NCBI GenBank assembly: GCA_012744395.1 | Contig: JAAYCB010000415.1 | Location: forward strand, 1-39,712 | Source: Pirellulaceae bacterium | GTDB taxonomy: Bacteria > Planctomycetota > Planctomycetia > Pirellulales > Thermoguttaceae | DNA length: 39,712 nt | Reading direction: 5' to 3' | Shown here: piece by piece, positions 39,037-39,712 of the stretch | Layout of the letters: every line of letters starts with the position of its first letter | Position numbering within the stretch: position 1 is the first letter of the stretch | Program-made: the position numbers and the translations under genes | Notes under the pieces: generated by a model | The model's database searches: none | What the model was told of the DNA's origin: nothing | What the model saw: the letters and a program-made list of their open reading frames with translations, nothing else

Positions 39037-39712
39037 TCATTTCGATTTGAACTGGTAATTCGGGTTCCGGATGTCGAAATCCGCGTCCGTGAAACCATTG
39101 TTCAGCTTCAGGTTCAGGTAGGTATACTCCTCGGTCAACTGGGGCTTGCCGCCCTCCTCGGCCGGCCAATCGTAGGCCTCGTAGCGAATCGGGAGGTTCA
39201 GTTCGTCGTCGACGTAAATCTGAGCGATGTGGAAGAGGAAATTGCGGCGAGGCACCGGGTGGATGACGCGGAGGCAAGTGCAGAGTCGGTTCTCGATCTT
39301 CGCGCCGGGAAAGTACTTGACTTCGCATTCCCCGTATTGGACGTCCTTCTCGCCGACTTCGATCAGGCGGCGGACGAGCGTGACGATGCCGACTTCAGTG
39401 ATTGGGTAGCGATTGTCGGTCATCGCAATCTGGCCGGTCGGATCGAGCGAGACCGTGCCGAAGAGTTTCTGGATTCCGGTCCCGTGGGCCAACATCTTGC
39501 CGTCGTTGGCGCCTTCGACATAGACCACCTCCTGGCCCTTCTTCTTCTCCGGTCCGAGGAAGTACATGTACACGCTGAACGGCCGGTGGCGAATCTTCAC
39601 GAACATGTACTCGTGTTCGAGCAGTTTGCCGTCGATCCGTTCGCGTTTGATGAGCGTGGCGGAGTAGTCCTGGATGCGTTCGATTTCATCGATTCCGTCG
39701 TAGGCCCAACGC
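39037..39712 (-). CDS. DUF1571 domain protein (partial, 5' end off the window)
   Basis: The reverse frame is open from the right edge to the stop at 39037. Reading from base 39711 it begins RWAYDGIDEIERIQDYSATL and continues IKRERIDGKLLEHEYMFVKI. A start at the ATG at 39606 is unlikely because it lies in the middle of this conserved block. Further motifs are PFSVYMYFLGPEKKKGQEVV, ENRLCTCLRVIHPVPRRNFL, VDDELNLPIRYEAYDWP and LTEEYTYLNLKLNNGFTDAD. DUF1571 resembles LolA-like outer-membrane lipoprotein sorting folds and is frequent in planctomycetes; these proteins usually have a signal peptide, here outside the window. Function is unproven. Confidence 0.85.
   Translation of the reverse strand, partial: RWAYDGIDEIERIQDYSATLIKRERIDGKLLEHEYMFVKIRHRPFSVYMYFLGPEKKKGQEVVYVEGANDGKMLAHGTGIQKLFGTVSLDPTGQIAMTDNRYPITEVGIVTLVRRLIEVGEKDVQYGECEVKYFPGAKIENRLCTCLRVIHPVPRRNFLFHIAQIYVDDELNLPIRYEAYDWPAEEGGKPQLTEEYTYLNLKLNNGFTDADFDIRNPNYQFKSK

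Noticed and set aside
1..39712. CRISPR arrays, tRNA or rRNA genes, transposases and prophage genes
   Set aside because: No repeat-spacer pattern, no cloverleaf candidate and no matching protein was found on reading both strands by eye; a weak tRNA could be missed without a covariance search.

Overview
The window is high-GC chromosomal DNA, almost certainly from a planctomycete (Planctomycetota). The basis is gene content: a secreted carboxypeptidase-regulatory-like protein with a C-terminal hydrophobic segment, a DUF1571 protein, the gene order RDD / SpoIIM / DUF4129 / DUF4350 / MoxR / DUF58, and a reduced mraZ-rsmH locus with no ftsL, ftsI or mur genes beside it. This is inference from the sequence alone; order and genus cannot be given. 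Gene density is ordinary, genes lie on both strands in short operons, and no tRNA, rRNA, CRISPR array, transposase or phage gene was seen.

Layout. 1-2.8 kb (minus): an ExeA-type ATPase, then a dgcN-dgcA pair for D-glutamate or dipeptide metabolism, with dgcA cut by the left edge. 2.9-3.7 kb (plus): rsmE. 3.75-7.3 kb (minus): glycerate 2-kinase and an exported M3 oligopeptidase, separated by two copies of a ~136-bp repeat. 7.6-14.8 kb (minus): a seven-gene envelope operon, RDD, SpoIIM, an unnamed membrane protein, DUF4129, DUF4350 lipoprotein, MoxR ATPase and DUF58, most of whose junctions overlap or nearly touch. 15-17.4 kb (plus): an SDR oxidoreductase and a secreted C69 dipeptidase. 17.4-18.9 kb: a short repeat cluster, a frameshifted carboxypeptidase-like gene and a 760-bp gap. 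18.9-20.8 kb (plus): a WecA/TagO-type polyprenyl-phosphate sugar-1-phosphate transferase and a small secreted protein, closed by a clear intrinsic terminator. 20.9-24.1 kb (minus): an Hsp70 and a zinc alcohol dehydrogenase. 24.2-27.0 kb (plus): a LysR regulator with a perfect palindrome inside its own promoter, overlapping a RACo-like corrinoid activation protein. 27.0-32.3 kb (minus): an A-type Fe-S carrier, a secreted protein of unknown function, cysteine desulfurase, a Nudix-like protein and queA. 32.5-37.9 kb (plus): a GT4 glycosyltransferase, mraZ with its operator, rsmH, a LysM membrane protein and a molybdenum-carrier-like protein. 38-39.7 kb (minus): an alpha/beta hydrolase and a DUF1571 protein cut by the right edge.

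The least explained structure lies between genes. A palindrome with 10-bp arms and a 4-bp asymmetric core occurs five times. Several short arrays are built on a 7-bp period, two of them close to the palindrome. These resemble the heptanucleotide repeats known from cyanobacteria. The best regulatory finds are a four-step, 10-bp-periodic TGGG array at the mraZ promoter and a 17-bp palindrome between the -35 and -10 boxes of the LysR gene.
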